A DNA stretch of 64,000 nt, from positions 682,001-746,000 of the forward strand of contig NZ_CP061299.1 of NCBI RefSeq assembly GCF_018687615.1. The letters are read 5' to 3'. The position numbers were made by a program, and so were the translations under genes. How positions within the stretch are numbered: the stretch's first letter is position 1; each line of letters opens with the position of its first letter. The notes under the pieces were generated by a model. It had not been told where the DNA came from. It did no database searches and worked only from the letters and a program-made list of their open reading frames with translations. The DNA is from Polynucleobacter sp. MWH-CaK5 (GTDB lineage Bacteria > Pseudomonadota > Gammaproteobacteria > Burkholderiales > Burkholderiaceae). Shown piece after piece: positions 43,714 through 52,814 of the stretch.

Positions 43714-45363
43714 ATGACTAAATTCATCTTTGTTACTGGTGGTGTGGTTTCTTCCCTCGGGAAGGGTATCGCAGCCGCCTCCTTAGCCGCCATTCTTGAA
43801 TCGCGCGGCCTAAAAGTCACCCTCTTAAAATTAGACCCATATATCAACGTCGACCCCGGTACGATGAGTCCTTTCCAGCACGGAGAAGTATTCGTTACGG
43901 AAGATGGCGCTGAAACCGACCTTGATTTGGGCCATTATGAGAGATTTGTATCTGCCAAGATGCGCAAGAGCAATAACTTCACCACTGGTCAGATTTACGA
44001 GTCTGTGATTCGTAAAGAGCGCCGTGGCGAATATCTAGGTAAGACTGTGCAGGTGATTCCGCACATCACCAATGAAATCCAGAGTTTCGTTGAGCGTGGC
44101 GCTAAAGCCAGTCATGATGGCCATGCAGATGTGGCTATTTGTGAAATTGGTGGCACGGTGGGTGACATTGAGTCTTTACCGTTTTTAGAAGCTGCTCGCC
44201 AAATGAGCTTGAGATTGCCTCAGGGTGATACTGCCTTTGTGCATTTAACTTTGGTACCTTACATTGCAAGTGCAGGTGAGTTGAAAACCAAGCCAACCCA
44301 GCACTCAGTTCAAAAGTTAAGAGAAATCGGCATCATGCCAACAGCGTTGTTATGCCGTGCAGATAGACCGATCCCTGAAGATGAGAGAGCCAAGATTTCT
44401 TTGTTTGCGAATATGCGCGAACAAGCAGTTATCTCAGTTTGGGACGTTGATACGATTTACAAGATTCCACAAATGCTCCACGAGCAGGGTTTGGATGAGT
44501 TGATTTGTCATGAATTACGCATTGATGCTAAGCCTGCCAATTTATCTGTTTGGAATGGTTTGGTTCACAGCCTTGAAAATCCGAAGCATGAAGTAACGAT
44601 TGGCATGGTTGGTAAGTATGTTGACTTAACAGAGTCTTATAAGTCATTGATTGAGGCCTTGCGTCACGCTGGTATTCACAATGAAACAAAAGTTGGTATT
44701 CGTTATATCGACTCTGAGAATTTAGATGGTGGCGATGTTTCAAGCCTTGCTGGTTTAGATGCTATTTTGGTGCCTGGTGGTTTTGGCAAGAGGGGCACTG
44801 AAGGAAAGATTGCAGCCATCAAGCACGCTCGTGAGAACAAGATCCCTTACCTTGGTATTTGTTTAGGTATGCAGTTGGCCGTGATTGAGTTTGCTCGTCA
44901 TGTGGCTGGTTTGAAGGGCGCTAACAGTACTGAATTTGAGCCGAACGGTCCTCATCCGGTTGTGGCATTGATCACTGAGTGGATGGACCGCGAAGGTCGT
45001 GTTGAAAAACGTGATGAAGCTTCAGATCTGGGTGGCACTATGCGCTTGGGTTCACAGCGTTGTCCAGTTAAAGCAAATACTTTGGCTGAAAAGATTTATG
45101 GCTCAGAAGTTAATGAGCGTCATCGCCATCGTTTTGAAGTGAACAATGTGTACGTTCCTAAACTAGAGTCTGCTGGCATGATTATTTCTGCAAGAACTCC
45201 TAATGAGTCTTTGCCAGAAATGATGGAATTGCCAAGTAGCATGCACCCATGGTTCTTCGGTGTGCAGTTCCATCCGGAGTTCACGTCAACTCCAAGGGAT
45301 GGCCACCCATTGTTCTCTGCATTCATTAAAGCAGCCTTAACCCAAAAGGGTATTGCAGTTTGA
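43714..45363 (+). CDS. pyrG: CTP synthase
   Basis: An enzyme of 549 residues that aminates UTP to CTP using glutamine. The N-terminal synthetase domain starts MTKFIFVTGGVVSSLGKGI with the P-loop, and INVDPGTMSPFQHGEVFVTEDG binds nucleotide and metal. The C-terminal class I glutamine amidotransferase domain has GICLGMQLAVIEF with the catalytic cysteine and VQFHPEFTS with His-Glu. It is followed by kdsA (33 bases) and eno, the usual Burkholderiales order. Confidence 0.97.
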   Translation: MTKFIFVTGGVVSSLGKGIAAASLAAILESRGLKVTLLKLDPYINVDPGTMSPFQHGEVFVTEDGAETDLDLGHYERFVSAKMRKSNNFTTGQIYESVIRKERRGEYLGKTVQVIPHITNEIQSFVERGAKASHDGHADVAICEIGGTVGDIESLPFLEAARQMSLRLPQGDTAFVHLTLVPYIASAGELKTKPTQHSVQKLREIGIMPTALLCRADRPIPEDERAKISLFANMREQAVISVWDVDTIYKIPQMLHEQGLDELICHELRIDAKPANLSVWNGLVHSLENPKHEVTIGMVGKYVDLTESYKSLIEALRHAGIHNETKVGIRYIDSENLDGGDVSSLAGLDAILVPGGFGKRGTEGKIAAIKHARENKIPYLGICLGMQLAVIEFARHVAGLKGANSTEFEPNGPHPVVALITEWMDREGRVEKRDEASDLGGTMRLGSQRCPVKANTLAEKIYGSEVNERHRHRFEVNNVYVPKLESAGMIISARTPNESLPEMMELPSSMHPWFFGVQFHPEFTSTPRDGHPLFSAFIKAALTQKGIAV

Positions 45364-45396
45364 TCTGCACAGTATTAAAGAATTAAGGAGTTAGCC

Positions 45397-46254
45397 ATGA
45401 AACTATGCGATTTTGAAATTGGTCTTGATAAGCGTTTCTTTTTAATCGCTGGCACGTGCGTGATTGAATCTGAGCAAATGGCCATGGACACAGCAGGTCA
45501 GCTAAAAGAAATCACGAGTGCTTTAGGCATTCCATTTATTTACAAATCATCTTTTGATAAAGCCAATCGCTCTTCAGGAACTTCATTCCGTGGCCTTGGC
45601 ATGGAAAAAGGTCTTGAGATTCTGGCCAAAGTTAAAAAAGAAATTGGCGTGAACATTTTGACTGATATTCATGAAGTTGATGAGATCAAACCTGTGGCTG
45701 CGGTTGTTGATGTATTACAAACACCAGCGTTTTTGTGTCGTCAAACTGATTTCATTCGTGCTTGCGCTCAAAGCGGTAAACCAGTGAACATCAAGAAAGG
45801 CCAATTCTTAGCCCCAGGCGACATGAAGAACGTGATTGATAAAGCCAGAGCTGCTGCTAAAGAAGTTGGTTTGTCAGAAGACATGTTCATGGCATGCGAG
45901 CGCGGCGCGTCTTTTGGTTACAACAATTTAGTGTCTGATATGCGCAGCCTTGCCATCATGCGCGAAACCAATGCTCCGATTGTTTTTGATGCCACGCACT
46001 CTGTGCAGTTACCTGGCGGTCAAGGCACCAGCAGTGGTGGTCAACGTGAGATGGTTCCTGTTCTAGCTAGAGCAGCTGTAGCAGTTGGTGTGAGCGGTTT
46101 GTTCATGGAAACTCACCCAAATCCTGCTAAAGCCCTATCAGATGGACCGAATGCAGTGCCGTTGAACCGCATGAAAGAATTACTCGCCACTTTGGTGGCT
46201 TTGGATGACGTTGTTAAAAATGGCAACGTTTACTTAGAAAAAGATTTCAAATAA
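45397..46254 (+). CDS. kdsA: KDO-8-phosphate synthase
   Basis: An enzyme of 285 residues that joins PEP and arabinose 5-phosphate for lipopolysaccharide core synthesis. Family blocks are FFLIAGTCVIESEQMAMD, YKSSFDKANRSSGTSFRG, LTDIHEVDEIKPVA, KKGQFLAPGDMKNVI and FDATHSVQLPGG. AAGGAG precedes the ATG. It lies between pyrG and eno. Confidence 0.97.
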   Translation: MKLCDFEIGLDKRFFLIAGTCVIESEQMAMDTAGQLKEITSALGIPFIYKSSFDKANRSSGTSFRGLGMEKGLEILAKVKKEIGVNILTDIHEVDEIKPVAAVVDVLQTPAFLCRQTDFIRACAQSGKPVNIKKGQFLAPGDMKNVIDKARAAAKEVGLSEDMFMACERGASFGYNNLVSDMRSLAIMRETNAPIVFDATHSVQLPGGQGTSSGGQREMVPVLARAAVAVGVSGLFMETHPNPAKALSDGPNAVPLNRMKELLATLVALDDVVKNGNVYLEKDFK

Positions 46255-46272
46255 TTTGTTAAGGGAAAAGTC

Positions 46273-47559
46273 ATGAGTGCAATCGTTGACATCATTGGAC
46301 GTGAAATATTAGATTCAAGAGGCAATCCTACTGTTGAGTGTGATGTATTGCTTGAGTCTGGAGTGATGGGCCGTGCTGCGGTACCTTCAGGTGCATCAAC
46401 TGGTTCACGTGAGGCTGTTGAGTTGCGTGATGATGAGCCAGGTCGCTACCTTGGAAAGGGTGTTCTAAAAGCTGTTGAAAATATCAATACTGAAATCGCT
46501 GAAGCAGTGATGGGTCTTGATGCCAGTGAGCAGGCCTTCCTTGATCGCACTTTGATTGATTTAGACGGTACTGACAATAAATCACGTTTAGGCGCTAATG
46601 CAACGTTGGCTGTTTCTATGGCTGTTGCCCGTGCAGCTGCTGAAGAAGCTGGTCTGCCTTTATACAGATATTTTGGTGGTTCAGGTGCTATGCAATTGCC
46701 GGTACCAATGATGAACATTGTGAACGGTGGTTCACACGCCAACAACAGTTTGGATATTCAAGAGTTCATGATCGTGCCTGTGAGCATGACGAGCTTTCGT
46801 GAAGCCGTGCGTTGTGGCGCAGAGGTTTTCCATGCCTTAAAGAAAATCATTCATGACCAAGGCATGTCTACATCTGTTGGTGATGAGGGTGGTTTTGCAC
46901 CTAACTTCAAGAGCAATGAAGAGTGTTTGAACACGATTCTTCAGGCGATTGAAAAAGCTGGTTACAAGCCAGGTGAAGATGTTTTATTGGCTTTAGATTG
47001 CGCTGCCAGTGAGTTCTACAAAGATGGCAAATACGACTTATCTGGTGAAGGTCTGCAGCTGACTTCAGTAGAGTTTGCTAACTACCTTGCCAACTTGGTT
47101 GATAAATATCCGATCGTTTCAATTGAAGACGGTATGCACGAGGGTGACTGGGAAGGTTGGGCAATCTTGACTGAGAAGTTAGGCAAGAAAATCCAATTGG
47201 TGGGTGACGATTTATTTGTAACCAACACCAAGATCCTTAAAGAAGGTATTGAGAAGAACATTGCTAATTCAATTTTGATCAAAGTGAACCAAATTGGTAC
47301 TTTGACAGAAACTTTTGCAGCGATTGAAATGGCTAAGCGTGCTGGTTACACAGCTGTGATCTCTCATCGTTCAGGTGAGACAGAAGACAGCACGATTGCT
47401 GATATCGCGGTTGGTACAAATGCAGGCCAAATCAAAACTGGTTCATTGTCACGTTCTGATCGTATTGCCAAGTACAACCAATTGATTCGTATTGAAGAAG
47501 ACTTGGGGGATATTGCAACGTATCCTGGCAAGTCAACTTTCTATAACTTACGCAAGTAA
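46273..47559 (+). CDS. eno: Enolase
   Basis: A glycolytic enzyme of 428 residues that interconverts 2-phosphoglycerate and PEP. It contains the substrate loop PSGASTGSREAVELRD, the general acid/base region SVGDEGGFAPNF, the metal ligands LDCAASEF, SIEDGMHEGDW and VGDDLFVTN, and the signature ILIKVNQIGTLTET. SHRSGETEDSTIADIAVG closes the active site. AAGGGA precedes the ATG. ftsB follows after 33 bases. Confidence 0.97.
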   Translation: MSAIVDIIGREILDSRGNPTVECDVLLESGVMGRAAVPSGASTGSREAVELRDDEPGRYLGKGVLKAVENINTEIAEAVMGLDASEQAFLDRTLIDLDGTDNKSRLGANATLAVSMAVARAAAEEAGLPLYRYFGGSGAMQLPVPMMNIVNGGSHANNSLDIQEFMIVPVSMTSFREAVRCGAEVFHALKKIIHDQGMSTSVGDEGGFAPNFKSNEECLNTILQAIEKAGYKPGEDVLLALDCAASEFYKDGKYDLSGEGLQLTSVEFANYLANLVDKYPIVSIEDGMHEGDWEGWAILTEKLGKKIQLVGDDLFVTNTKILKEGIEKNIANSILIKVNQIGTLTETFAAIEMAKRAGYTAVISHRSGETEDSTIADIAVGTNAGQIKTGSLSRSDRIAKYNQLIRIEEDLGDIATYPGKSTFYNLRK

Positions 47560-47592
47560 TTTTAGAAACCCATACCGGAATAGAGAGCCCAG

Positions 47593-47913
47593 ATGCGCAT
47601 CGTTGTATACGGCATGTTGGCTCTCTTGGTGATCATTCAGTACCCATTGTGGTTAGGCAAGGGCGGTTGGCTGAGAGTTTATGAGCTTGACCGCCAAGTA
47701 TCTAAACAAATGGAAAAAAATGATGCGCTTGCAGCACGTAATGCCAAGCTGTCAGGTGAAGTCAAAGACCTCAAAGATGGTACCAAAGCGATTGAAGAGC
47801 GCGCTCGCGCAGAGCATGGCATGAGCAAAGAGGGCGAGGTCTTTGTGCAGGTGGTTCCTGGTAAAAAGCCAGCGAATGACCCTGCTAAGGATGAGGCTTC
47901 AAAAGCCAAGTAA
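47593..47913 (+). CDS. ftsB: Cell division protein FtsB
   Basis: A bitopic inner membrane protein of 106 residues. A single N-terminal membrane segment (VVYGMLALLVIIQYPLWLG) precedes a coiled coil (LDRQVSKQMEKNDALAARNAKLSGEVKDLK). The conserved tail block is ARAEHGMSKEGEVFVQVV. FtsB joins FtsL and FtsQ in the divisome. Its place after eno is typical of betaproteobacteria. Confidence 0.93.
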   Translation: MRIVVYGMLALLVIIQYPLWLGKGGWLRVYELDRQVSKQMEKNDALAARNAKLSGEVKDLKDGTKAIEERARAEHGMSKEGEVFVQVVPGKKPANDPAKDEASKAK

Positions 47914-47963
47914 TATTTTTTCGTACAATTACTTATGATTAATATAAATAATTGGAGCAAGCA

Positions 47964-48191
47964 ATGACTACAAAAATTTTAGTTTTTAACTTTGAAGGTT
48001 ATTTAGGCAGTTGCCAATTTGAGCCTGACTCAAAAACTTATCATGGCAGGATTTTGGGCATTAAAGATTTAGTTACGTATGAGGCCTTAAATAGCGATGA
48101 TTTGTATGAAGAATTCATTGCATCAGTAAATGACTATTTAGAGACTAGCCTTGAACTCAACAGATTGCCTCAAGAGTCACAGATTCATTGA
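47964..48191 (+). CDS. Orphan, truncated HicB-type antitoxin domain protein
   Basis: A protein of 75 residues with the N-terminal HicB fold: FNFEGYLGSCQFEPDSKTYHGRILGIKDLVTY, then a helix ending VNDYLETSLELN. Full HicB antitoxins of this family (about 110 residues) continue into a ribbon-helix-helix DNA-binding domain, which is missing here. No hicA toxin gene lies on either side. GGAG lies 8 bases before the ATG at 47964. It sits between ftsB and a HigBA pair in AT-rich DNA, so it may be a remnant or a free-standing antitoxin. Confidence 0.75.
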   Translation: MTTKILVFNFEGYLGSCQFEPDSKTYHGRILGIKDLVTYEALNSDDLYEEFIASVNDYLETSLELNRLPQESQIH

Positions 48192-48302
48192 CTGAAAATA
48201 ACTAATCTGAAATCACTTTTCATACAAATTAGCAAGCTAAAAAACTCCCTAAGCACCACCTAATTAGCTGAAGTCTCTTGAGTAGTACCCTTGTTCAATC
48301 CC

Positions 48303-48340
48303 TGTAATGTTTTTCATTACATGTAATGTTATGCATTACA
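48303..48340 (+). promoter_or_regulatory. Twin HigA-type operator palindromes and promoter
   Basis: Two abutting 19-base palindromes, each TGTAATG-N5-CATTACA, occupy 48303-48321 and 48322-48340. Both arms are perfect in both copies. A TATAAA at 48342-48347, with TTACAT at 48318-48323 eighteen bases upstream, would place the promoter on top of the operators. This is a typical arrangement for a self-repressing toxin-antitoxin operon. Confidence 0.82.
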
Positions 48341-48359
48341 ATATAAATTATCAAAATAA

Positions 48360-48638
48360 ATGATTCAATCTTTTAAGCATGGTGGCCTACGTCTATTTTT
48401 TGTTAATGGGTCGTTGAGAGGTATCCCCGCCGCTTACTCAGGAAAGATTTCTCGTTTATTGGATAGCTTAGATGCTGCATTGCTACCTGAAGATATGAAT
48501 GTGATTGGTTTTAGATTCCATGCGCTCAAAGGAACAAAAAAGGGTGTCTATTCGGTTAGTGTTTCAGGTAATTGGAGAATCACATTTAAATTTGATGTGA
48601 ATGGCCCATTTAACGTTAATTTAGAGGATTATCATTAA
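48360..48638 (+). CDS. higB: HigB/GraT-type toxin (RelE superfamily)
   Basis: A predicted ribosome-dependent mRNA endonuclease of 92 residues. It starts MIQSFKHGGLRLFFVNGS and shows RFHALKGTKKGVYSVSVSGNWRITFKF, the typical HigB/GraT core with basic and aromatic active-site residues. The toxin gene precedes the antitoxin, as is usual for HigBA. No Shine-Dalgarno sequence is visible. The predicted transcription start is within a few bases of the ATG, so the message may be leaderless. It overlaps higA by 1 base (TAATG). Confidence 0.92.
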   Translation: MIQSFKHGGLRLFFVNGSLRGIPAAYSGKISRLLDSLDAALLPEDMNVIGFRFHALKGTKKGVYSVSVSGNWRITFKFDVNGPFNVNLEDYH

Positions 48639-48961
48639 TGAAGAGCATTAGAAATCCATCTCGTAAGCCAACTCACCCGGGAGCTGTTTTGCGGGAAGAT
48701 GTCATGCCTGAGCTGGGTATCACTCAGGCTTCTTTCGCTAGTTATTTGAGGGTAAGTCGCCTGACAGTATCGGAGATCCTCAATGAAAAGCGAGGTATCA
48801 GCCCTGAAATGGCAATGCGAATATCAGCAGTTGTTGGTGGAAGCCCAGAAATGTGGCTTCGCATGCAGGAAGCTTTAGATTTATGGATGGTTGCGCAAAA
48901 GTTTAAGAAGAATCCTAAAACAGCACCCAGACCCTTAAAGCAAATGCTACTTGTAGCCTAA
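48638..48961 (+). CDS. higA: HigA/GraA-type antitoxin (XRE family)
   Basis: An antitoxin of 107 residues with a helix-turn-helix domain: HPGAVLREDVMPELGITQASFASYLRVSRLTVSEILNEKRGISPEMAMRISAV. It should bind HigB and repress the operon through the twin palindromes upstream. The C-terminus is basic and short. The gene converges on hslO and overlaps its stop by 4 bases, with no terminator between. Confidence 0.94.
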   Translation: MKSIRNPSRKPTHPGAVLREDVMPELGITQASFASYLRVSRLTVSEILNEKRGISPEMAMRISAVVGGSPEMWLRMQEALDLWMVAQKFKKNPKTAPRPLKQMLLVA

Positions 48962-49938
48962 TGCTTTGAGCTTGGAGCTTGTTTTACTGCATCAACAATC
49001 GTCGGGCTGGCAAAGATCTGTTTGCAATCAACAGCATCAAAAATATAAATCTGACCACAGAAATCACAATTGGTTTCAACCGCATCTTTTTCTAAAAGAA
49101 TGCTGTTCACTTCTTCTTCGCCAAGCATTTTGAGCATGTCGGCGACCTTGATGCGAGAGCAGCGGCATCCAAACTTAATCGGTCTTTCATCAAAACTTCT
49201 CACTCCATGATGGGCTGACTCATCAAGGTACAAGCGATTCATCAATACCTTGGGTTCAAGACTCAAGAGTTCTTCATTGGTGACTGTGTCTGAGAGCATC
49301 TGTAGTCTGGACCAACCTTCAGCAGCCATCTCGTCATCCATCTTTAGTTGGCCACCCATATTAGGCAATCTCTGTAGCAATAAGCCCCCACAGGACTCTT
49401 CGTCGCTGGCTAACCACAAGCGGGTCTCTAACTGCTCAGAGTCTCGCATGTACAAAGTGATCGCTTGGGCAATGCTTTTGACTGGCTCTCCATCGTCACT
49501 CAAAGCTACGATGCCTTGGTAGGGGTTTTGACCTGGTTTGCGATCAGCGGGATCTAATGTGATCACCAATCGACCTTGACCATCGGGATTAATCAAATCT
49601 GACAAATTGGCATCATCGGGAAGACTGGATAGATCAATGTCCTCATTCAACTTCGCGGTTGCTCGAATCACCAAATGTTCATTGCACTCTAAAACCAATA
49701 AACGAACTGCGCCATTCCCCTGAGCTTGAATGATCATGCTGCCATTGAACTTAAGAGTTCCGCACAAAAGTACGCCAGCAGCCACCAAGTCACCCAAAAG
49801 CTTTTTAACGGCGGGTGGGTAGTCTTTGCGGGCCAAAATGGCTTGCCAAGAATCTCTGATATTGACGATTTCGCCGCGCACAGGCGCACCATCAAAAACA
49901 AAGACTTGGAGAGAATCTGGGGAGTATTTATCTGTCAT
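48958..49938 (-). CDS. hslO: Redox-regulated chaperone Hsp33
   Basis: A holdase chaperone of 326 residues activated by oxidation. The zinc-binding redox switch is CRC followed about 31 residues later by CDFC, matching the CXC/CXXC pattern. The N-terminal domain includes GEIVNIRDSWQAILARKDYPPAVKKLLGDLVAA. It ends with a short basic tail. It is convergent with higA and divergent from the downstream MFS gene. Confidence 0.94.
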   Translation of the reverse strand: MTDKYSPDSLQVFVFDGAPVRGEIVNIRDSWQAILARKDYPPAVKKLLGDLVAAGVLLCGTLKFNGSMIIQAQGNGAVRLLVLECNEHLVIRATAKLNEDIDLSSLPDDANLSDLINPDGQGRLVITLDPADRKPGQNPYQGIVALSDDGEPVKSIAQAITLYMRDSEQLETRLWLASDEESCGGLLLQRLPNMGGQLKMDDEMAAEGWSRLQMLSDTVTNEELLSLEPKVLMNRLYLDESAHHGVRSFDERPIKFGCRCSRIKVADMLKMLGEEEVNSILLEKDAVETNCDFCGQIYIFDAVDCKQIFASPTIVDAVKQAPSSKH

Positions 49939-49974
49939 AACGTATATTGTAGAAACTTTATGAAATGACGCACT

Positions 49975-51195
49975 GTGTTTTCAAATAAACATCCATTTTT
50001 AACCGCTTTATCCCTTGCCTTGGGCTCTGCCATTGCTTTGGGATTGGCGCGCTTCTCTTATGGGCTTCTATTGCCTGTTATGAGAGAAGATTTGGACTGG
50101 TCTTACTTGGTCGCTGGCACCATGAACACGGCCAATGCCTTGGGTTACTTCATTGGAGCCCTCAGTTCTCCAGCCATGATGAGGCGCATGTCGGTGCATC
50201 ACTTCTTCATATCCTCAGCAATCATCACGGGTGTCTTTTTGTTTCTTTCTGGCTGCACAGATCAAACCAGCTTGCTTTTTATCTATCGTGTGATTGCGGG
50301 CATTGCTAGTGCCTGGATCTTTGTCGCAGGAGGCGTGCTGATTTCTCAATTGGGCACCATTCACGCTAATAAATCAGGTTTGATGTTGGGTATCTTCTAC
50401 GCAGGGCCTGGACTTGGTATTGTCTTATCCAGCGTGATCCTCCCGTTCTTTAATGATTGGGGCGTAAAAATATCTTGGGATCACTCTTGGCAGTTATCTT
50501 GGTATGCCTTGGGTATCTTGTGTCTGATATTTACTTTGATATTGGTTAAACCAATCAGCTCAATCCCGGCCATTCCGCCAAAGCCAAGTGGAGATTCTGG
50601 AACGCCTCTTAAGTCGTATGTACCAGCATTGATGGGCTATTTTATGTTTGGCGTGGGCTATATTGGTTATATGACTTTTGTGGTCGCATTGCTCAAGCAA
50701 TTGGGTTTGAGTAGCTCAACGCTCAATATCTTTTATGCCATCTTGGGATTTTCTGTCATGGCATCTTCTCGTTTATGGGCGCAGATGTTGGATCGCTTCA
50801 AAGGCGGCCAATCTTTGGCTATTTTGAACACGCTTCTTGGTATAGCCAGTTTGATTCCTGCATTGATTGCAATCTATGACATTCCTTTGAGTAATTTGAT
50901 CTTATTGAGCATCTTTGGATCAGGCGTTTTGTTCGGGGCAGTTTTTCTTTCTGCGGTTGCATCGACCACAGCCTTTGTGAAACACAATATGCCAGCTTCT
51001 GACTGGGTTGGAGGCATCACCGCCTTCACCAGTATCTTTGCCGCTGGCCAAATCATTGGCCCAACCATCGCGGGTTGGATTTCTGATGGGCAGGGTGGTT
51101 TAGCGCGAGGATTGCTTTTCTCTGGCTTGGCTTTGCTTCTTGGTGGTTTGATCGCCACAAGGCAGAAGCCATTAAGCAATTCTGCTGAAAAATAA
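49975..51195 (+). CDS. MFS transporter, YbfB/YjiJ family
   Basis: A predicted inner membrane transporter of 406 residues with about 12 hydrophobic segments, starting at GTG. The N-terminus ALGLARFSYGLLLPVMREDLDWSY and the following NTANALGYFIGAL are typical of the YbfB/YjiJ group. RVIAGIASAWIFVAGG and GLMLGIFYAGPGLGIVLSS also fit. Substrates of this group are not established. It precedes gltX on the same strand with a 33-base gap. Confidence 0.85.
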   Translation: MFSNKHPFLTALSLALGSAIALGLARFSYGLLLPVMREDLDWSYLVAGTMNTANALGYFIGALSSPAMMRRMSVHHFFISSAIITGVFLFLSGCTDQTSLLFIYRVIAGIASAWIFVAGGVLISQLGTIHANKSGLMLGIFYAGPGLGIVLSSVILPFFNDWGVKISWDHSWQLSWYALGILCLIFTLILVKPISSIPAIPPKPSGDSGTPLKSYVPALMGYFMFGVGYIGYMTFVVALLKQLGLSSSTLNIFYAILGFSVMASSRLWAQMLDRFKGGQSLAILNTLLGIASLIPALIAIYDIPLSNLILLSIFGSGVLFGAVFLSAVASTTAFVKHNMPASDWVGGITAFTSIFAAGQIIGPTIAGWISDGQGGLARGLLFSGLALLLGGLIATRQKPLSNSAEK

Positions 51196-51228
51196 GCCTT
51201 TTATCTCGCCAATGAGATAATCATGTTT

Positions 51229-52632
51229 ATGACAGTTAGAACACGATTTGCACCAAGCCCAACTGGCTTTATTCACCTAGGTAACCTTCGAAGCGCTTTG
51301 TATCCGTGGGCTTTTGCTCGCAAGATGAAAGGCGACTTCATATTGCGTATTGAAGATACCGATCAAGAACGTTCAAGCCAAGAAGCTGTTGATGTGATCA
51401 TCGAAGGCATGAGTTGGTTGGGTCTTGATATTGATGAAGGCCCGATCTATCAAATGCAACGCATGGATCGCTATCGCGAAGTCATTGCGCAAATGCTCAA
51501 AGATGGTTTGGCTTACCCTTGCTACATGAGTGAGGAAGAGCTCAATGCCTTGCGTGAGCAGCAAATGGCCAATAAAGAGAAGCCACGCTATAACGGTTTT
51601 TGGCGTCCTGATGCTGGCAAGCAACTGCCAACACCGCCAGCAGATATCAAGCCAGTGATTCGCTTTAAAAACCCCATCGGTGGCAGCGTTGTGTGGGAGG
51701 ATGCGGTCAAGGGTCGTATTGAGATCAGTAATGATGAGTTAGATGATTTGGTCATTGCCCGTCCTGATGGCACGCCTACTTATAACTTCTGCGTGGTTGT
51801 TGATGACTTAGATATGAAGATCACTCATGTGATTCGTGGTGATGATCACGTTAACAACACCCCAAGACAAATTAACATTCTTCAAGCACTTGGCGGATCA
51901 TTGCCAATTTATGCTCACTTGCCAACCGTGTTAAACGATCAAGGCGAGAAAATGAGTAAACGTAATGGCGCTATGAGCGTGCGTGATTACGAGCGTGATG
52001 GTTATATGCCAGAAGCTGTTCTTAATTATTTGGCACGCCTTGGTTGGTCTCATGGAGATGCAGAGGTATTCACCAAAGAACAGTTCGTTGAATGGTTTGA
52101 TTTGGATCATTTGGGTAAATCGCCAGCCCAACACAATCCTGAAAAATTACTTTGGTTAAATCATCAGTACATTCAGCAAGCTGATGCGGCTGATTTGGCC
52201 AAGCGTGCATTGCCGTTTGTTGAAAAATTGGGCATTAAAACTGATGTTGGCCCTGATTTTGTGGGGGTGGTTAACATCCTCAAAGATCGGGCAAATACCC
52301 TGATTGAGCTGGCTGAAGGCGCTAGATTGTTCTATATGGACAGGCCTAATCATTCCGCAGCTGATCGACAAGCCAATATCCCTGAATCTGTCCATCCGGT
52401 CATCAGTGATCTGATTGCTGAGCTAGAAGCTGGGGATGGCTCAAAAGCAGCTGTTTCAGGCGCTTTTAAAGCTGTTTTGGCCAAACATGGCCTAAAAATG
52501 CCAGCTTTGGCCATGCCAGTGCGTTATGCCATGTTTGCCACGACCCAAACTCCAGCCATTGATGCAGTTATCTCTTTGATTGGTATAGAAGAAACAAAAC
52601 AGCGCTTGCAAAGCGGGATAAAAATAGGCTAG
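51229..52632 (+). CDS. gltX: Glutamyl-tRNA synthetase
   Basis: A class I synthetase of 467 residues that charges tRNA-Glu. The HIGH-type signature is HLGN in APSPTGFIHLGNLRSALY and the KMSKS-type signature is KMSKR. The start at the second ATG (51229, MTVRTRFAPSPTG) matches the family; another ATG lies 6 bases earlier. The tRNA operon downstream, including tRNA-Glu, has its promoter inside the end of this gene. Confidence 0.95.
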   Translation: MTVRTRFAPSPTGFIHLGNLRSALYPWAFARKMKGDFILRIEDTDQERSSQEAVDVIIEGMSWLGLDIDEGPIYQMQRMDRYREVIAQMLKDGLAYPCYMSEEELNALREQQMANKEKPRYNGFWRPDAGKQLPTPPADIKPVIRFKNPIGGSVVWEDAVKGRIEISNDELDDLVIARPDGTPTYNFCVVVDDLDMKITHVIRGDDHVNNTPRQINILQALGGSLPIYAHLPTVLNDQGEKMSKRNGAMSVRDYERDGYMPEAVLNYLARLGWSHGDAEVFTKEQFVEWFDLDHLGKSPAQHNPEKLLWLNHQYIQQADAADLAKRALPFVEKLGIKTDVGPDFVGVVNILKDRANTLIELAEGARLFYMDRPNHSAADRQANIPESVHPVISDLIAELEAGDGSKAAVSGAFKAVLAKHGLKMPALAMPVRYAMFATTQTPAIDAVISLIGIEETKQRLQSGIKIG

Positions 52633-52635
52633 AAT
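52606..52635 (+). promoter_or_regulatory. Sigma70-type promoter of the tRNA operon
   Basis: TTGCAA at 52606-52611 and TAGAAT at 52630-52635 are separated by 18 bases. They overlap the last codons of gltX. The predicted transcript would start near 52642, about 40 bases before tRNA-Ala. Confidence 0.6.
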
Positions 52636-52682
52636 TACGGTCTTGATTGCTTGAGCTTACTTTTTTAAGATCATCTAATTAA

Positions 52683-52758
<76 letters not shown>

Positions 52759-52814
52759 GTAAGCTTAGATCGAAATGTAGTGAAGTAGTGAAATTGCAGT
52801 ACCGTAAGTCCAGG

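Noticed and set aside
48192..48302. Remnant of hicA or of the HicB DNA-binding tail after the orphan HicB frame
   Set aside because: No frame in this stretch shows a HicA or ribbon-helix-helix pattern.
49900..49990. Sigma32 promoter upstream of hslO
   Set aside because: A TTTGAAA-like sequence is present on the minus strand, but the matching -10 element is poor, so it was not called.
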